A DNA stretch of 6,455 nucleotides from Eubacteriales bacterium (GTDB taxonomy: Bacteria; Bacillota; Clostridia; Oscillospirales; CAG-382): the NCBI GenBank assembly GCA_028701715.1, contig JAQVQF010000133.1:1-6455 (forward strand), given 5' to 3'. Both the position numbers and the translations under genes were made by a program. Shown here piece by piece: positions 4,464 through 6,455 of the stretch. The notes under the pieces are model-generated. The model saw only the letters and a program-made list of their open reading frames with translations, was not told the DNA's origin and did not search any database. How positions within the stretch are numbered: the stretch's first letter is position 1; every line of letters begins with the position of its first letter.

Positions 4464-5699
4464 ATGAAAAAAGTACTTATTGTTTTACTTTCTCTGACCG
4501 TGTTTTTCTCCTGCTTTGCGGCGTTTTTCATTAACGCTTCGGCGGAAGCTGACGACTACCTTGATTTAAGACCCGTTATTGACGGCAACGCCCAATATTC
4601 GGCAGACGGAGCAACGGTGGAAGTCAAGACCAACGGAACGGCTGTTATTACCCTTACGGCCACCTCCGCTACTGTCGTAATGACATATAAAAACAGCGGA
4701 GCCATCTATCAGGAAGCATATGTGAATGTTGAAACAGCCGGATACGTTAAATATTTCTACGAACTCAGCTCCGCCGCTATGACCCTTGACATCCACGCGC
4801 ATTATGACCGCGGCAACAAGGATAATGCCGACCTTTATCTTTCCGGGATGAAGAGCAGCCCGACCTATTTTGAGCTGAGCGGCGATAACTACGGCGTATG
4901 GGATATGTATCAGTATCTTTCTGAAAGATCCGGTTATCTGCCCGCGGACAACATTATTAAGTTCTCCGACATTACCTATACCATCGGCGGCGCGGTCGGC
5001 GATACTTTCACCCTTTACTATTACGAGCTCGCAGATGATTATGACGAGGATTTCGGTACCGTCATACCCGACGAGGGCACCATCGATTTAAGCGAGGAGG
5101 AAAGCTCTGAGGAATCCTCAATCGAAGCTTCCGAGACCTCAACCGAACCCGATGACGAAGGTTATGATTTCATGTCCACCGCAGTCAACGTTCAAATCAA
5201 CGAAGCGGTCGGCGGTGAAACCGTTCGTATATTTACCACAAACGAAGCTCTTGCTGCAAGCGACACAAAGTGGTCCGTTAACGTACTTCTTAAAAAAGTC
5301 GGCGATAATCTTTACGAGGTTGTAAGCGTTGCGGCAGGCGATGGAAACATATATGCCGGAACCCTCGGCACAGACGAAATTCTTCTTGCCGTGCATTCGT
5401 CCTCCAGCAACCCCGAAGATATAGGAACCTATCAGAACGTATACGGCAAGCTTGCGGCGTTGGCTCTTGAGGCAGGCGATAAGCTCACTATCGTGGGAAT
5501 TGACGGCGGAACGATCACCGTTCTTGAAACCTACAGCGAGTCCGAAGAAGAATCCTCCGTCGTTTCAGCCGAAGCATCAGATGACGCTTCAGACGAAACC
5601 TCCAACGGAACGCCTATCACCGGGGACACCGGAATTATCGCTCTCGCGGTCATTTCCGTTATCGCTCTCGCCGGCGTTGTTGTTATAAAGAAAAGATAA
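4464..5699 (+). CDS. Secreted cell-wall-anchored protein with two modules and two Ser/Glu stalks, xPxTGD sorting signal
   Basis: A 411-residue precursor; the ATG at 4464 is chosen because it begins the MKK signal peptide shared with both paralogs, has GAAAGGA upstream, and lies downstream of the promoter. Seen: a signal peptide (1-27, cut after ASA, Cys17 conserved); module 1 at about 30-200, beta-rich with many Tyr and Thr (VKYFYELSSAAMTLDIHAHYD, DTFTLYYYELADDYDED); a first stalk (203-231) beginning GTIDLSEEESS; module 2 at about 235-356 (VNVQINEAVGGETVRIF; NLYEVVSVAAGDGN; EILLAVHSS; AGDKLTIVGIDGG); a second stalk (357-382); then TPITGD (383-388), a helix and KKR. The first stalk matches the stalk start of the 2363 gene (GAIDLSEDESS), so module 2 looks like an addition between two stalks. 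Neither module is recognised. Function unknown; probably a surface-displayed binding protein. Confidence 0.85.
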   Translation: MKKVLIVLLSLTVFFSCFAAFFINASAEADDYLDLRPVIDGNAQYSADGATVEVKTNGTAVITLTATSATVVMTYKNSGAIYQEAYVNVETAGYVKYFYELSSAAMTLDIHAHYDRGNKDNADLYLSGMKSSPTYFELSGDNYGVWDMYQYLSERSGYLPADNIIKFSDITYTIGGAVGDTFTLYYYELADDYDEDFGTVIPDEGTIDLSEEESSEESSIEASETSTEPDDEGYDFMSTAVNVQINEAVGGETVRIFTTNEALAASDTKWSVNVLLKKVGDNLYEVVSVAAGDGNIYAGTLGTDEILLAVHSSSSNPEDIGTYQNVYGKLAALALEAGDKLTIVGIDGGTITVLETYSESEEESSVVSAEASDDASDETSNGTPITGDTGIIALAVISVIALAGVVVIKKR

Positions 5700-5718
5700 A
5701 AATATCAAGCAAGCAAAT

Positions 5719-5754
5719 AAAAGCGGCACGTTGTAACCAACGCGCCGCTTTTTT
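5719..5754. terminator. Terminator between the third surface-protein gene and the LtaS-like gene
   Basis: aaaagcggcacgttg (5719-5733) pairs with caacgcgccgctttt (5738-5752) apart from one A-C mismatch, with a TAAC loop, followed by TTTTTT on the plus strand. On the minus strand the stem ends in CTTTTATTTG, so it could also serve the convergent gene. Confidence 0.88.
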
Positions 5755-5780
5755 CTTTCCGCGGAGATATTATTTATATA

Positions 5781-6455
5781 TCAATTGATATTTCTCATTT
5801 TATCCTTATACATTTCCGCTTTGCCTTCCTTTGCGAAATAATTGCCGTAGAATATACGATTGCAAGCGGTTATTTTATCGGTAAGAGCATATGCTCGGTC
5901 TATGAGCGACTTCATATAAGCCTCGTCGCAGTTTGCGTCCGCCCATATAATTTTGTTAAGATTATAAAAAAGTATATGATCGGTCATAAAAACCCCGTAA
6001 GCTCTTGAATACAGCACGCTTTCTTCGGTTAAAAAAGCCGAATGCCCAAAATACAGGTTACCGTACAGATTTATTCCCAAAAGGTCGCATACGGTCGGTA
6101 CAATATCGGCGGTGCAGGTGAATTTCGAAATTACCCGGTGTTCCACACCCGGGCACCTTATCATAAACGGAACGGTGTATAGCGAGGTGTCGGAGGTGTT
6201 CTTCACATATTTGGAAAGCCCCTGATAAAAGGTGTTGTGGTCGCCGAAGAGCGCGATAATTGTGCTGTCAAGGAGGTCATTTTCCTCAAGATAATCATAT
6301 ATTTCCCCTAACGCTTTATCAAATTCCATAACCGCGGCGCAGTAGTATATAAAAGTATCATAATCAGTATCCCCGTTTGGGGACAATGCCGCTCCCGCCG
6401 CCGCCAGAGCATCATAATAACCCTCCTCGTACAGATTTTCACGGTAGGCATAAAC
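5781..6455 (-). CDS. LTA synthase/sulfatase-superfamily membrane enzyme, C-terminal part (5' cut by window edge)
   Basis: The frame stays open to the right window edge, so 224 C-terminal residues are visible. The family comprises alkaline-phosphatase-like enzymes with a multi-pass membrane N-terminus and an extracellular catalytic domain; LtaS proteins transfer glycerol-phosphate from phosphatidylglycerol to make lipoteichoic acid. Seen, numbered from the edge: YYCAAVMEFDKALGEIYDYL at 37-56; STIIALFGDHN, with D72 and H73 as the metal-binding Asp-His of the superfamily; YTVPFMIRCPG at 93-103; and ADIVPTVCDLLGI at 116-128, the typical D-x2-PT-x3-LLG motif. The tail (about 150-224) fits an LtaS-like C-terminus. 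The nucleophile Thr and the membrane part lie outside the window, so LtaS, a phosphoglycerol transferase or a sulfatase cannot be told apart. The TTG at 6386 is not the start. It is convergent with the surface-protein array and shares a terminator region with it. Confidence 0.82.
   Translation of the reverse strand, partial: VYAYRENLYEEGYYDALAAAGAALSPNGDTDYDTFIYYCAAVMEFDKALGEIYDYLEENDLLDSTIIALFGDHNTFYQGLSKYVKNTSDTSLYTVPFMIRCPGVEHRVISKFTCTADIVPTVCDLLGINLYGNLYFGHSAFLTEESVLYSRAYGVFMTDHILFYNLNKIIWADANCDEAYMKSLIDRAYALTDKITACNRIFYGNYFAKEGKAEMYKDKMRNIN

Noticed and set aside
1..6455. CRISPR array, insertion sequence or defence system
   Set aside because: No regularly spaced repeats, transposase, nuclease or toxin-antitoxin genes are present. 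The only tandem repeats are the two short ones listed.

Overview
The window looks like part of a low-to-moderate GC, spore-forming Firmicute, probably class Clostridia in or near the Oscillospirales/Ruminococcaceae. This rests on a spoIID-spoIIQ pair, AT-rich intergenic DNA with near-consensus sigma-A promoters, AGGAGG-type ribosome binding sites, and secreted proteins with Ser/Glu-rich stalks and xPxTGD sorting signals. No species can be named from the sequence. The first ~170 bases are an exception: they are very GC-rich (about 93% G/C at third codon positions), encode a PKD/REJ-like beta-sandwich fragment, and run in frame into the C-terminal half of SpoIID. An assembly or library chimera is the simplest explanation.

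Layout. (1) 1-796, + strand: foreign PKD-like segment, then a 5'-truncated spoIID. (2) 857-1564, +: spoIIQ-like M23 (LytM) protein with one transmembrane segment. The short gap between the two holds a sigma-F-type promoter candidate and a hairpin whose 3' arm contains the spoIIQ Shine-Dalgarno. (3) 1594-1751: a bidirectional terminator, then tRNA-Val(GAC) on the minus strand with a perfect TTGACA-N17-TATAAT promoter. (4) 1788-2219, minus: a PaaI-like hotdog thioesterase with its own promoter. (5) 2363-5699, +: three consecutive genes for secreted, cell-wall-anchored proteins. Each has its own promoter and terminator, near-identical signal peptides and sorting signals, and a different beta-rich core. 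(6) 5781 to window end, minus: the C-terminal part of an LTA synthase/sulfatase-superfamily protein, convergent with the surface array.

How the parts fit. SpoIID and SpoIIQ act during engulfment: SpoIID is a mother-cell peptidoglycan lytic transglycosylase, and SpoIIQ is a forespore-membrane protein that pairs with SpoIIIAH. The DNA between them looks arranged for separate forespore initiation of spoIIQ. The three surface proteins form a monocistronic paralog array. They share delivery and anchoring ends but differ in the displayed domain, which suggests domain shuffling of cell-surface binding modules. The LtaS-like fragment is a membrane-linked envelope enzyme family, but nothing here ties it functionally to the array. 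The two most notable points are the spoIID/spoIIQ junction element and the surface-protein array. The 5' chimera must be resolved before anything is made of the fused ORF.
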